Shown in pieces: positions 21,715 through 21,985 of a stretch of DNA of 21,985 nt; within the stretch, counting starts at the first letter, position 1, and each line of letters starts with the position of its first letter. The position numbers were made by a program, and so were the translations under genes. The stretch lies in the NCBI GenBank assembly GCA_035457725.1, contig DATIBC010000114.1, forward strand, positions 1 to 21,985, written 5' to 3'. This DNA is from DATFES01 sp035457725. GTDB lineage: Bacteria > Pseudomonadota > Alphaproteobacteria > CACIAM-22H2. The notes beneath the pieces were generated by a model, which was not told where the DNA came from, ran no database searches, and saw only the letters and a program-made list of their open reading frames with translations.

Positions 21715-21890
21715 CCCATCCTCGTCCTGAGCCTGACGAAGGACGAGGTCGAACGGACCTCACGCTTTGTCCCTCGACAAGCTCGGGACGAGGAGTCTCG
21801 GCCGTGAGGATGGGTACACGGGCGCAACGCACCACGGCTCAGGGCGAGGAATAAGCAGAACTCCTCACGCTGAGCTCGTCGAAGCGTGAG
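21715..21890. repeat. dispersed hairpin repeat cluster (locus C)
   Basis: Three hairpins lie between the convergent porin 2 and the right-edge gene. CCTCGTCCT (21720-21728) pairs with AGGACGAGG (21740-21748) around GAGCCTGACGA. GTCCC (21769-21773) pairs with GGGAC (21785-21789) around TCGACAAGCTC in the opposite orientation. CTCACGCT (21864-21871) pairs with AGCGTGAG (21883-21890) around GAGCTCGTCGA. The first two are enclosed by CCCATCCTC (21715-21723) and GAGGATGGG (21806-21814). The last unit contains the stop codon of the neighbouring minus-strand gene. Confidence 0.85.
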
Positions 21891-21985
21891 TCGACACGCA
21901 CCACTCGCGCCATAGGGCGCGATAGGCGTCTTCCAGCGCGCTGGCAAACCCGGGGGCGTCGCAAAGCGGCGAGGCGGCGAGCTGG
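21865..21985 (-). CDS. C-terminus of a probable SPINDLY/O-GlcNAc transferase-like TPR glycosyltransferase (partial)
   Basis: Only 39 codons before the stop are inside the window. The sequence QLAASPLCDAPGFASALEDA followed by YRALWREWC resembles the C-terminal end of bacterial SPINDLY/OGT-like (GT41) proteins, where a segment of the form L..S.L.D...F...LE.AYR.MW..W ends the glycosyltransferase domain. The full gene and its tetratricopeptide repeats would lie to the right of the window, so the call is tentative. The final eight residues (THASTSSA) and the TGA are encoded by a dispersed hairpin repeat unit, so the natural C-terminus seems to have been replaced or extended by the repeat. It is convergent with porin 2. 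Confidence 0.5.
   Translation of the reverse strand, partial: QLAASPLCDAPGFASALEDAYRALWREWCVSTHASTSSA

Noticed and set aside
21537..21947. Minus-strand ORFs of 100-136 codons between porin 2 and the right edge
   Set aside because: They cross the porin terminator and the hairpin repeats in frames different from the SPINDLY-like C-terminus, and look like chance frames in repeat DNA.

Overview
This 22 kb window is an ordinary, gene-dense, GC-rich bacterial chromosome segment, almost certainly from an alphaproteobacterium. The evidence is the mnmE-mnmG-rsmG-parA-parB order, a canonical parS site inside rsmG, the DUF6489 and DUF3576 genes, and leuS next to holA. A Rhodospirillales-like lineage fits the porins and gene order but is not proven. 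I see no tRNA, rRNA, CRISPR array, phage gene, transposase or defence system, and no clear candidate for a new multi-gene system. The unusual material is in the non-coding and overlapping DNA.

Layout. 1-4881 is a minus-strand block: a DUF255 thioredoxin-fold protein, a dienelactone hydrolase, a quinone oxidoreductase, a cupin overlapping it by 4 bp, and the 5' part of a CSS-motif sensor protein that leaves the window. 5040-6977 (plus) holds a DUF6489 protein, a thioredoxin-like [2Fe-2S] ferredoxin and an EamA-type transporter. 7020-13210 (plus) is the core: mnmE, a short gap with a parS-like site, then mnmG, rsmG, parA, parB and a MAPEG membrane protein. The last five genes are linked by overlapping start and stop codons. 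The tRNA modification pair MnmE/MnmG, a 16S rRNA methyltransferase and the chromosome segregation pair ParA/ParB are therefore probably expressed together. 13205-16875 (minus) carries leuS and holA, with a hairpin element where many alphaproteobacteria have lptE. A PiuC-like hydroxylase (plus) and a DUF3576 lipoprotein (minus) follow. 18895-21616 holds two paralogous porins, each with its own leader and a strong intrinsic terminator. The minus-strand 3' end of a probable SPINDLY/O-GlcNAc-transferase-like gene enters at the right edge.

The most notable non-gene signals are (i) the parS pair, one a perfect 24-bp palindrome inside rsmG; (ii) a dispersed family of small hairpins with a conserved loop (GAGCCTGTCGA or its complement) and different but self-complementary stems at three loci, with a decayed copy at a fourth, one copy supplying a gene's stop codon; (iii) a perfect 13-bp hairpin in the second porin's leader and an AT-rich leader with a six-codon mini-ORF before the first porin; and (iv) the replacement of lptE by a palindromic spacer.
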